This document shows, in pieces, positions 56,901 through 63,715 of a stretch of 64,000 nt of DNA (positions within the stretch are counted from its first letter, which is position 1; each line of letters starts with the position of its first letter). The stretch covers positions 152,193 through 216,192 of the forward strand of contig SVNK01000001.1 in NCBI GenBank assembly GCA_015066935.1, in the 5' to 3' direction. Origin of the DNA: Ruminococcus sp. Its GTDB lineage: Bacteria; Bacillota; Clostridia; Oscillospirales; Ruminococcaceae. A program made the translations under genes and the position numbers. The notes beneath the pieces are model-generated. The model was not told the DNA's origin. It saw nothing but the letters and a program-made list of their open reading frames with translations, and searched no databases.

Positions 56901-57418
56901 ACTGCCTCAAGGATAAGCGTCCTCGGCATGAGCATGACAATCAGTGTGAACGGACTCGCCAGATAGTATCCTATGATTCCCATGAAGCCGCCCGAAAGGT
57001 TTCGGCTCCAGTTGTACAGAGCACTTCCGTCTCCCCAGAATGCATCTCTGAGTCCCTCGAAGTAATAGATGTACTGACCGTTAAGGTCGAGGGTGAGCAC
57101 GGAACGCTTTCCGAATGGGAACACGTCAAAACCGATATAGGCAATGAGTGTTAAGATTGCAGGGATTGCAAATGCTGCAAGAATCGCCCATACATTGAGC
57201 TTTTTGCCCGCTGTTTCGGCAAGAATGTCCGCAGCTGTTCTTGCAGGTCTGAGTCCCACAACGGGTCTGCTGCCGTTGAAGCGGTTGTTTTTCTGCTTCG
57301 GTTGATTCTTTTTGCTCTGTGCCTGAGCATTAGAGCCTTTTGCGGAATTGCTGCCGTTTTTCACAGCAGTCCTTGCCGCAGAAGCTTTTCCCGAAGCCTT
57401 AGCTTTTTTCTTAGCCAA
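53969..57418 (-). CDS. YfhO family membrane protein
   Basis: A 1149-residue membrane protein. About residues 78-600 hold 11-13 hydrophobic helices with YfhO marks (VLTLDLNGQYIYYFE, YNWSRNLSGGFMGIIGYY, ASPFTLIVMLMP). About 610-1000 are extracellular and a last helix lies near 1050. B. subtilis YfhO is implicated in lipoteichoic acid glycosylation as a GT-C-like protein. Both ends carry unusual tails: a Lys/Ala/Asn/Gln-rich N-terminal 60 residues and a Glu/Lys/Asp C-terminal 70 residues. The start is TTG at 57418 with AAAGGAGGAACAAAA before it and no better ATG nearby. Confidence 0.88.
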   Translation of the reverse strand: MAKKKAKASGKASAARTAVKNGSNSAKGSNAQAQSKKNQPKQKNNRFNGSRPVVGLRPARTAADILAETAGKKLNVWAILAAFAIPAILTLIAYIGFDVFPFGKRSVLTLDLNGQYIYYFEGLRDAFWGDGSALYNWSRNLSGGFMGIIGYYLASPFTLIVMLMPRTLILEAVMIMQICKVGAAGAAFCIYAQRSKRLGGIPSVTFSTAYALMSYVAIQLINPMWIDGPIFLPLIILGVEYLIDDGRKINYIIPTALIFIANFYIGFMVAIFVAIYFVYYLFFGTTKKYKKLADYARTCGVMVGSTVVVLMCSAIMILPVYNALALGKFDFSEPVYNWKERLFKLPELIPCLLPNQYYSVNVDTGTRFYGRPEIYCGVLTLVLLPLYFCNKKIKHNRKIGNAFLILVMVMSMYIKPLNMYWHGGQDPNWLPFRYSFLLSFILVSMAAEVFSHLDGYKLSPYSVGGTFAGVAVLALWFGAIQEKYNYNESKYKYAATFPYKDEMNYGSDRWDEIWLGTLAIGVLLAGVYLAMVYGYSRAKKNNVKKALVISMAAVVSFEAGYNCYDSFRKIYKEVGNSCRDSYAEIIDAPNVVDALEKYDDGFYRAEKTYQRMVNDNMAYGLRGVSHSSSVMNTRAIKFLENLGYFTQSFESKYEGNSPIADSLLGIKYVIDDPTRKQGDKNILDASYNKVFSTNIKSYYEPQQIIRKNALDVYENPNALAIGYMADDDIIRYGSLGTENPFDNINNYLSALTGNTPEITQPVSGKVKLNPKQYYKRVELAEDAVNYDINSVYLHDYVNPSTGTVHDTYEARAGAADAVVNVNMTVPVDGDIYMHLGSEIKRQCNVWIGIKDETGEYHGRNSTLYDGCGTYFETNSSPIVRLGKFAKGEEIQVRFTIISTGPNNTYDGTDEYIMVRKNESDGGSGFHFYYLDREEFEKDINTLKAQQWEIDTDKSTERHLVGKVTAKANQLLVTSIPYEPGWTIKVDGKKLDTRIVEQEDEEGKVKLLNYDSGDGELILMDSVIGIRLGEGEHTVEMIYTPPGFKFGVVTLILGIGAIVMLYLYDRKKNSVLIARRKIKAQGASETDAEKVPEKKVQIIKSKGAVSENVITAKQEDSSKNDEKNDNKSEEKAPETEKSDEESETPEKDEE

Positions 57419-57485
57419 TTTTGTTCCTCCTTTGTTTTTGACGCAGTTTTCTGCGTCTTAATCGCTGTACAATACATACTCTTTT

Positions 57486-57514
57486 ATTATACATCATATT
57501 TAAAAATAATGCAA
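57486..57514 (-). promoter_or_regulatory. Promoter of yfhO
   Basis: On the minus strand, TTGCAT (57509-57514), 17 nt, TATAAT (57486-57491). The leader holds a perfect hairpin GACGCAG/CTGCGTC (57440-57457). Confidence 0.7.
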
Positions 57515-57575
57515 TACATATTCCCGAATTTTAACAAAAATCCCTTCCATCTCTAATCTGACACCCTTTACCCAT

Positions 57576-57943
57576 AAAAAAACACTCCCTGAGGGTAATG
57601 TCCGTACAGAAGTATATACGTGACTTATTGAGGAAAACCCTTTTGAAAAAGGGTTCTCCCAACGGGAGCCTGTCCCCTCTGTCCTTCGGACATCTCCCCA
57701 CACTGTGGGGAGTCATCCTCAAACTCCTTTCCTAAAACTTTCAGTATGAAATTTCAGCCAGACAGGGCACACCGAGAAATGTTTGAATTTCTTGTTTTTA
57801 TGGTGTGTGCCCTGTATGGCTGAAATTTGTATTAAAAGTCTTTGGAAGGGGGTTCGGGGGAGAACCTTTCCTCAGAAAGGTTTCACCCGATAAATACATA
57901 TATTGCTTCTATATGGTCATCATCCCTCAGGGAGTGTTTTTTT
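57576..57943. repeat. Giant cruciform element, copy C, with passenger and flanking 20-bp inverted repeat
   Basis: The element (57603-57915) has the same three-hairpin layout as copies A and B. A 58-bp insert at 57658-57715 lies in the left hairpin. The element is bracketed by AAAAAAACACTCCCTGAGGG (57576-57595) and its exact reverse complement (57924-57943), so the whole looks like a terminator hairpin with a 328-bp loop. Confidence 0.85.
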
Positions 57944-58238
57944 GTCAGTCGATAAACATCGTTGTTTGCGGACGACCAATGGTCGTCCCTACATTTATAC
58001 ACGCATAACAGCCGTTTGTAGGGGACGGCGTCATCGACGTCCCGTTAATATACAGCTTTTTCTACAGACTGAGGACGACAAACATGATTATTTGCGGGCG
58101 AACACTACCATTGGCATACGCAAAAGGGCAAAATCAAAGATTTTGTTTTTTGCCTAAGTTCGCCCCTACACTATAATACGAATAATAGAGGACGACCAAT
58201 AGTCGTCCTTATTTAACAATAAACATGGGTATGGTTGG
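57944..58238. repeat. Mosaic of short palindromic repeats
   Basis: In order: GGACGACCAATGGTCGTCC (57970-57988); a GTAGGGGACGGCG...GACGTCCCGTTAATATA block (about 58017-58066); a 75-bp GGGCGAAC...GTTCGCCCC unit (58096-58170), identical to one at 63742-63816; and GGACGACCAATAGTCGTCC (58190-58208). No gene. Confidence 0.8.
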
Positions 58239-58676
58239 TCAATCAAGCCATTGAATAAACGCTGTTTTATCGGTGCAGTTATATCCGGCATTTTCATAGA
58301 ATTTAAGTGTTGTTTCTTTTTTTGAGCCGGTAAGCAGCATCATTTTATAGCAATTCATTTCTTTGGCAATTTCCTTTGCGTAGTTCAGACATTCTGTAGC
58401 ATACCCCTTTCCACGATAATCTGAATGGGTAACAACATTCTCTATAAATGCATAAGGACGTATGTTTCTTGTTAAATTAGGAATAATCACGCATACACAG
58501 GAAGATATGATTTTACTGTCTATGACATTAACTATGATATGATGATTGTCATCCTGCATAATCGTATTCCATGTTTTCTGCAAATGCTCTGTTATTTCAG
58601 GTACGGATTCTTCATGCAGATGCAGATATAATTCCAGCAGTTCTTTTAATTCATTTATATCAATTTCTCTGACCAT
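58239..58676 (-). CDS. GNAT-family N-acetyltransferase
   Basis: A 145-residue cytosolic protein with the acetyl-CoA motif VVTHSDYRGKGYATECLNYA (R-x-G-x-G/A type) and the C-terminal KFYENAGYNCTDKTAF, both standard for GNAT enzymes. The acceptor is unknown (small molecule, antibiotic or protein N-terminus). The codon use is more AT-rich than in neighbouring housekeeping genes and the gene borders a repeat mosaic, so lateral acquisition is possible. It lies 48 bp after the next gene upstream. Confidence 0.88.
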   Translation of the reverse strand: MVREIDINELKELLELYLHLHEESVPEITEHLQKTWNTIMQDDNHHIIVNVIDSKIISSCVCVIIPNLTRNIRPYAFIENVVTHSDYRGKGYATECLNYAKEIAKEMNCYKMMLLTGSKKETTLKFYENAGYNCTDKTAFIQWLD

Positions 58677-58724
58677 ACAAACCTCCGCAAATTCCTGTTT
58701 TGTTATTACTTCGCCTTAATTTAC

Positions 58725-59039
58725 TCAGTCGATAGTTTCGGAGGTATAGACCATTATAATAGTTGTGGTGACTGTGAAGTCGTCACGGCGACGGATAACA
58801 GGTGCAGAGGGCATGGTGTCCTCGAATCCGATACCCATTGCAACACGCTCGACAGACGGGTCTCCCAGAGACTCAAGCTCCTCGGAAGCCTTCAGCAGTG
58901 CTTTGCTTATGTCGGGCGGAACCGCCTTATGTCGCTTTTCACGTTTCTCCTTTATGGCGATTACGGTCCACATAATTATATTTATTATCACGAACGCAGC
59001 CGCAGCTGCCGCAATAACGAGCCATTCTTCTCGTGTCAT
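58725..59039 (-). CDS. Single-pass membrane protein of unknown function
   Basis: A 104-residue protein: one N-terminal membrane helix (about residues 7-30), a Lys/Arg patch KEKREKRHKA that orients the rest inside the cytoplasm, and a soluble C-terminus with DISKALLKASEELES and RRRDDFTVTTTIIMVYTSETI. It starts 11 bp after the PP2C stop, so it is probably co-transcribed and could tether or regulate the phosphatase. No family recognised. Confidence 0.65.
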   Translation of the reverse strand: MTREEWLVIAAAAAAFVIINIIMWTVIAIKEKREKRHKAVPPDISKALLKASEELESLGDPSVERVAMGIGFEDTMPSAPVIRRRDDFTVTTTIIMVYTSETID

Positions 59040-59050
59040 AGTATCACCTC

Positions 59051-59812
59051 TCAGAATTCCGCACGGAACATTGCCGCAGATATATTGTCCTTTTCGCCTC
59101 TCTCCTTGACCGTCTCGATAAGACTCCGCATTTTGATTTTCATAGCGGTTCTTGTGGTTACATGACGGGGCGAGAGATTCTCACGGATTTCTTCCTCTGT
59201 GAGGACATGACGGAATCCGTCCGAACAGAAAAGGTAATTTGCTCCACTCTCAATGCTGCCGAAGCTTATATCGGGAGTCATTTCGCCGTTTGCACCGATA
59301 CACTGTGTAAGGGCATTGCGTCTTGGGTCGGAATCAGCCTGTTCGGAAGTCATTCTTCCCTCGCTTATCTCACGGCTTACGAAGGTATGGTCTTCGGTAA
59401 GACGGCTGATTTCCGAATTTATCTTATAGACTCTTGTATCGCCTACATGGAATATCATATATTTTGAATTCACAACAATCATTCCTGTTGCGGTTGTACC
59501 GAGCTGCACACGGTTTTTCTGTCCGTAAGCCGCAATCTTCGAATTGATTTTCTGCAATGTTTCAAGAATATCACGCTTGATAAGCTCCCAGCTGTCGAAC
59601 ACATCGGCAAAACGGTTATCGAACCAGTCGGAAAGCTCTCTTACAACGGCAGCTGCGGCGATTTCGCCCTTTGAAAGTCCGCCCATTCCGTCGCAGATAA
59701 GAACGAGTGCGGCTTTATCAGCATCGGCTACGGCAGTTTTGATGCAGATGCTGTCCTGATTTATCTCTTTTGAGATGCCGATGTCGGAATCGGCTGATAC
59801 AATGAAATCCAT
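59051..59812 (-). CDS. PP2C-type Ser/Thr protein phosphatase
   Basis: A 253-residue cytosolic phosphatase using two Mn/Mg ions. The metal-binding Asp set is seen in KEINQDS, LICDGMGGLSKGE, FCSDGFRHVLTEEE and EKDNISA. Bacterial PP2C proteins reverse Hanks-type kinases or act on anti-sigma antagonists. Here no kinase (PASTA/PrkC) or rsgA gene, the usual neighbours, is present. Together with the following small membrane protein it makes a short operon with its own strong promoter. Confidence 0.92.
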   Translation of the reverse strand: MDFIVSADSDIGISKEINQDSICIKTAVADADKAALVLICDGMGGLSKGEIAAAAVVRELSDWFDNRFADVFDSWELIKRDILETLQKINSKIAAYGQKNRVQLGTTATGMIVVNSKYMIFHVGDTRVYKINSEISRLTEDHTFVSREISEGRMTSEQADSDPRRNALTQCIGANGEMTPDISFGSIESGANYLFCSDGFRHVLTEEEIRENLSPRHVTTRTAMKIKMRSLIETVKERGEKDNISAAMFRAEF

Positions 59813-59871
59813 GATTATCCTCCTGATTCCCGATTTTTTTCAGATTCGGGGACTGATATGATACAGAATAT

Positions 59872-59900
59872 ATTATACAATAATTTTCTTCGATTGTCAA
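59872..59900 (-). promoter_or_regulatory. Promoter of the PP2C gene
   Basis: On the minus strand, TTGACA (59895-59900), 17 nt, TATAAT (59872-59877), a perfect consensus. Confidence 0.85.
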
Positions 59901-59932
59901 GATTTGTGTTCAGAATGTTACACTTTTAGTAA

Positions 59933-60808
59933 TCACCTTGCTGCCGAGATGACGTCGGCAACCTCACAGAGCGTTATGTAGGCAAGAGGGTCGTGTTTCT
60001 GCACGATTTTCTTCATCTTTACTACCTGAAAACGGTTCACCACGAAATAAAGCATTTTCAGTTCTGCACCCGAATAGCCTCCCTTTGCGTCGAAGAGGGT
60101 GATTCCGCAGCCGAATTCGCTCATAAGCTCCTTGCAGATTTCATCGGGCTTTGACGTGATTATCGTCGCAGCCTTTGAACGCTGAAGACCGTCCACAATG
60201 AAGTCGATTGTTTTGAGTGCACCGAAGTACGCTACTATAGAATAAAGCGGCAGTATCCAGCTGTCCTTGACAAATCCGCAGATGATGTAAAGCAGCGTAT
60301 TGTAAATCATCACGAATGAACCTACCGAAATGCCGAATCCCTTCGCAAAAATTACTGCCATAACCTCGATGCCGTCCATAGCACCTCCGAAGCGTATCGC
60401 AAGTCCGCTTCCTACGCCTGAAATGACTCCGCCGAAAATCGCACACAGCAGCAGGTCCGTTCCCGCAAGCGGCGACGCAAAACTGACGTCCACAGGCAGT
60501 ACGTCCGAAATCAGCCACGACGTCAGCGAGTATATTCCGACCGTGTATATGGCACTTACCGTAAATGCCGTTCCCTGTTTTTTAAGTCCGTAGAGAAACA
60601 ACGGGATGTTCAGCAGAAGCAGAAAAACCGACAGGCTAAGCGGCGTAATCTGTGCAAGAAGCATTGATGTTCCCGAAATTCCGCTGTCGTAGAGGTTCAC
60701 GGGCATCAGGAACAGCGTTATGCCAAAGCCGTTTATGATGCCTGCAACCGTCAGCATAAACAGGTTTGCAGGCTTTATCGTTCTGATTTCGCTGAGGAAT
60801 TTCTTCAT
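59933..60808 (-). CDS. YitT family membrane protein
   Basis: A 291-residue membrane protein with about six helices (residues 16-205) and a C-terminal cytoplasmic DUF2179 domain (about 205-291, GCGITLFDAKGGYSGAELKMLYFVV). Marks of the family are NGFGITLFLMPVNLYDSGISG and GVGSGLAIRFGGAMDGIEV. The function is not established; the DUF2179 domain has a PII-like fold in related proteins and may sense a ligand. AAAGGAG precedes the ATG at 60808. Confidence 0.9.
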   Translation of the reverse strand: MKKFLSEIRTIKPANLFMLTVAGIINGFGITLFLMPVNLYDSGISGTSMLLAQITPLSLSVFLLLLNIPLFLYGLKKQGTAFTVSAIYTVGIYSLTSWLISDVLPVDVSFASPLAGTDLLLCAIFGGVISGVGSGLAIRFGGAMDGIEVMAVIFAKGFGISVGSFVMIYNTLLYIICGFVKDSWILPLYSIVAYFGALKTIDFIVDGLQRSKAATIITSKPDEICKELMSEFGCGITLFDAKGGYSGAELKMLYFVVNRFQVVKMKKIVQKHDPLAYITLCEVADVISAAR

Positions 60809-60857
60809 GTTGTATTGTACTCCTTTCAGTGGACAGATACCTTTCAATGATAAAGTG

Positions 60858-60883
60858 AGACGCTTCGGTTAAAAAGCGTCTCA
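60858..60883 (-). terminator. Hairpin between the 64-residue gene and yitT
   Basis: GAGACGCTT / AAGCGTCTC, immediately after the stop of the small gene on the minus strand; the following sequence is only moderately T-rich. Confidence 0.6.
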
Positions 60884-60890
60884 TTTCGGA

Positions 60891-61085
60891 TTACTTCTTG
60901 AATTTGTCAACGATGTCGTCAAGCTTATCCTTTGCTGTATCAATAACCTTATCAATCTTATCATTGGGAAGGTCGATGCCTGTTATGCCTTCAACAGCCT
61001 TTGTGGGATCAGACTTGAGGTCGTCCTGAAAATCCTTGTCCTTGATCTTGTCAGCAATATCGCCGAGCTTCTCTTTAAAATCCAT
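60891..61085 (-). CDS. Small Lys/Asp-rich protein, RiPP-leader-like motif
   Basis: A 64-residue protein, very rich in Lys and Asp, no Cys, predicted helical (MDFKEKLGDIADKIKDKDFQ). The middle DLKSDPTKAVEGITGIDLPN resembles the conserved part of nitrile-hydratase-type (NHLP/Nif11-like) leader peptides, where DP-x-A and GidLP recur. There is no double-glycine and no core peptide, so it is not an obvious RiPP precursor. AAGAAGG precedes the ATG at 61085. It has its own promoter (61140-61168), a hairpin at its end, and no recognised partner. Confidence 0.75.
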   Translation of the reverse strand: MDFKEKLGDIADKIKDKDFQDDLKSDPTKAVEGITGIDLPNDKIDKVIDTAKDKLDDIVDKFKK

Positions 61086-61139
61086 AAAAAAACCTTCTTT
61101 CCTGCCGTGCTTTCTGCAAAGCATCAATATCGTAACTAT

Positions 61140-61168
61140 ATTATACCATGCTTTCGGAAAATAATCAA
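61140..61168 (-). promoter_or_regulatory. Promoter of the 64-residue gene
   Basis: On the minus strand, TTGATT (61163-61168), 17 nt, TATAAT (61140-61145). Confidence 0.75.
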
Positions 61169-61262
61169 GGGCATTTCCAAAAAACCAAAGCTATGCAGTG
61201 GACGGTGTCCCGTTATTGTGATACGTTTCGGATTATTCACAGACGGAAAACACCCGAAAACA

Positions 61263-61290
61263 AAGAGCCGCCCTTACGGACGGCTCTTAA
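61263..61290 (-). terminator. Terminator of the GH5 gene
   Basis: On the minus strand, AAGAGCCGTCCG / CGGGCGGCTCTT with a short loop and a TTTGTTTT tail, 20 nt after the GH5 stop. Confidence 0.85.
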
Positions 61291-61310
61291 AGAGTCAGAG
61301 AGATAGAGAT

Positions 61311-63455
61311 TTATGCTTCGGGTCCAAGTACTGTAACAAGTCCAAGGAGATACTTCTGGATTTCGAGAGCGTCAAGGTTTGTAACGCCGTCGCCTGTGCT
61401 GTAAACGTCAGCATTGTTTAAGCCGTACCCTGAAATAGGATACTTTGTGGGGTTAGCCTTGTACTGCATGATAAGAACAGCATCAGCAAGGTTAACAATG
61501 CCGTCCTCGTTTGAGTCGCCGTAAACGGGTTCGGGCTGACCGCCGAGACCAAAGATGTTGTAGCTTTCAAGAGTACCGTTTTCGTCGTCGCACCACCAGA
61601 TCTGAGCTTCTGCAGATGTGATTCCTGCAGGGATTCCGAGTCCATCGTCTGCTGTTTTCTCACCGTAGAGAGGCACCTGTACAGAGAATGTACCGTCGTT
61701 GCCGATAACGCCGCTGTATTCAATATTTGTCCACTCAGCACCCATGTAGCCTACACAGCCGTTGATTGTTGAACCTGCCTTACCTGTGAATACGAGGCTG
61801 AGTACCTGTGCAGATTCAGATCTTTCCGAAAGGTCAAGCTTGAATATCTTTGCAGTATCCTCAGGGGGATCTCCAACGTCAGCACCGCCGATTATTGCGA
61901 TTGCCTCGATAGCAGTCTTACCGTTTGTTCTTGCAAAGAGATGCTCGATTTCGGAAGGCTCGCCTGCCCATGCAGACTTGATATGCTCTGCGGAGTAATA
62001 TGCAATGCCGTCCTTATCGTCGTAGGGCTTGATTTCAGTCCAGTTGTTCCATGAACCGTCAACAACAGCGATAACGGGCTGGTCGCCTGTATACTTGATT
62101 GCAACGTCGCCGCCCTCAAGCATTTTCCATGTAGCGTTGAGACCGGGTGTGCAGTTGCCGTCGGGAGAGAGTGCTGCGTCGATTTCGACAGCCTTGTCGA
62201 TAAGCTGAACACCTGTTGTGATGTCCTCGTGTTCGATAACGGGAGACTTTCTCTCGCTTCCCCATACAATAGAGTCATCTGCGAGAACCTCAAGCATTGT
62301 GTCAACAACGGTTTCCGAACCCTCATACCATGTAAGGGACGTTCTGTTGAGGTAGCCGTGAGCCTCGCCGCCGTTGTTTCCTGCAACGTTGTTGTCCCAG
62401 AGAACACAGGGGATGCCGTATGCCTTTGTAACTTCAAGGTAAGTTTCTGCCCAGTCGCATCTTGCTTCTGTATTATCGTAGTTTGAAGCGCTGAACTCAC
62501 CGATAACAACGGGGATGTCCTTATCGAGGAATGTTTTTCTTACGCCGTCGAGGATAGTTTTAAGCTCGTTTTCATAAGCTGTCGTAAATGTACTGTGGTC
62601 CTTTACTTCCGCATTCATCGTGAAGTTATAGGGTGAATAAGCGTGAACGGAAGCTGCAACGTAATCGTCGCCCTCGGGAATCACGTTCTTCATCATCATA
62701 GTTGTATCGCTCGATGCACAGTAGCTCGGGAGCATTACAAGACGTGTTTCCGCATAGGGTGAATCGCTCTTTCTTACGATTTCAACAACGTCTGCGTTGA
62801 GCTTGTTGATTGTATCGCACTCAGCCTGAGTGGGTCCCCACCATTCATGATCGGTCTTCGTAGCTCTCGGCTCGTTCATAGACTCGAAAATAAGATGCTG
62901 GTCGTAGTCTGCAAAAGTTTCTGCAAGCTGAGTCCACACACCGCCTACGAAGGGTTTGAGTCTGTCGTAGTCTTCTCCGAGGGTGGGACTGTTCTGCCAG
63001 CCTTCCTCGTGGTGCATATTGAGGATAACGTATAAGCCGCTGTTGTAGCACATATCTACAACTTCCTTGACTCTTGCAAGGTAAGCATCGTCGATTTTGA
63101 AGCCGTTAGACTTGTCAACGTGCTGGAACCAGGTTACAGGTACACGGATTGTATTGAAGCCCTTAGCCTTTACAGCGTCGATCATAGCCTGAGTAGTCTT
63201 GGGGTTGCCCCAGCAGGTTTCGCTCTCAAGACCGTAGCTCTCAAGCGGTTCGCCCTTTGAGGACATATAGGAATCAAGGCTGTTTCCGAGGTTCCATCCG
63301 AGCTGCATATTTTCTGTAATTTCCCATGCAGTCATAATGTCGGCAGCGTTTGTGGTTTCGGGACTGACAGGTGCGATTCGCAGACTTGCCAGTAAGCACA
63401 AAGCTGATGTAGAAATACTTACAATACGCTTAATGCTTTTGTTTTCTGAAAACAT
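61311..63455 (-). CDS. Secreted GH5 cellulase with dockerin
   Basis: A 714-residue secreted enzyme. The ATG at 63455 follows GGAGG; signal peptide about 1-37. GH5 spans about 43-405, starting MQLGWNLGNSLDSY, with LNMHHEEGW, acid/base E195 in FESMNEPR and nucleophile E320 in VVIGEFSASN. This fits an endo-beta-1,4-glucanase, though mannanase or xyloglucanase activity cannot be excluded. Residues about 415-625 form one or two beta-sandwich modules (IAVVDGSWNNWTEIKPYDDK and VLSLVFTGKAGSTINGCVGY) whose family I do not recognise. The dockerin is at about 643-714 (GDSNEDGIVNLADAVLIMQ). Confidence 0.93.
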   Translation of the reverse strand: MFSENKSIKRIVSISTSALCLLASLRIAPVSPETTNAADIMTAWEITENMQLGWNLGNSLDSYMSSKGEPLESYGLESETCWGNPKTTQAMIDAVKAKGFNTIRVPVTWFQHVDKSNGFKIDDAYLARVKEVVDMCYNSGLYVILNMHHEEGWQNSPTLGEDYDRLKPFVGGVWTQLAETFADYDQHLIFESMNEPRATKTDHEWWGPTQAECDTINKLNADVVEIVRKSDSPYAETRLVMLPSYCASSDTTMMMKNVIPEGDDYVAASVHAYSPYNFTMNAEVKDHSTFTTAYENELKTILDGVRKTFLDKDIPVVIGEFSASNYDNTEARCDWAETYLEVTKAYGIPCVLWDNNVAGNNGGEAHGYLNRTSLTWYEGSETVVDTMLEVLADDSIVWGSERKSPVIEHEDITTGVQLIDKAVEIDAALSPDGNCTPGLNATWKMLEGGDVAIKYTGDQPVIAVVDGSWNNWTEIKPYDDKDGIAYYSAEHIKSAWAGEPSEIEHLFARTNGKTAIEAIAIIGGADVGDPPEDTAKIFKLDLSERSESAQVLSLVFTGKAGSTINGCVGYMGAEWTNIEYSGVIGNDGTFSVQVPLYGEKTADDGLGIPAGITSAEAQIWWCDDENGTLESYNIFGLGGQPEPVYGDSNEDGIVNLADAVLIMQYKANPTKYPISGYGLNNADVYSTGDGVTNLDALEIQKYLLGLVTVLGPEA

Positions 63456-63515
63456 AAATATTCCTCCATTTCTTACAGCTGAGCCAGTGCAAAACCCGCT
63501 GTATCTCATACTATA

Positions 63516-63544
63516 ATTGTATCATGTTGTCCAAAAAGTGTCAA
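63516..63544 (-). promoter_or_regulatory. Promoter of the GH5 gene
   Basis: On the minus strand, TTGACA (63539-63544), 17 nt, TACAAT (63516-63521), the same boxes as for the GH10 gene. Confidence 0.8.
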
Positions 63545-63687
63545 TGGAATTTAGCTGTTTTGACATGTAGAATTATTCGCTTGGATATTGTACATTTTGT
63601 CTAACCAAAAAATGCTCTCGGATGACCGTATATTGCGGTTTTATTAAACTGTTAAATGTTTTTTGTATCAGCACCTGTCCGCACAAA

Positions 63688-63715
63688 AAAAAGAGGACGG
63701 ATTATTATCCGTCCT
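63688..63715 (-). terminator. Terminator from a gene beyond the right edge
   Basis: On the minus strand GAGGACGGAT / ATCCGTCCTC (63692-63715) with a 4-nt loop is followed by eight T. It would stop minus-strand transcription entering from the right. The same hairpin sequence recurs at 63952-63976. Confidence 0.7.
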
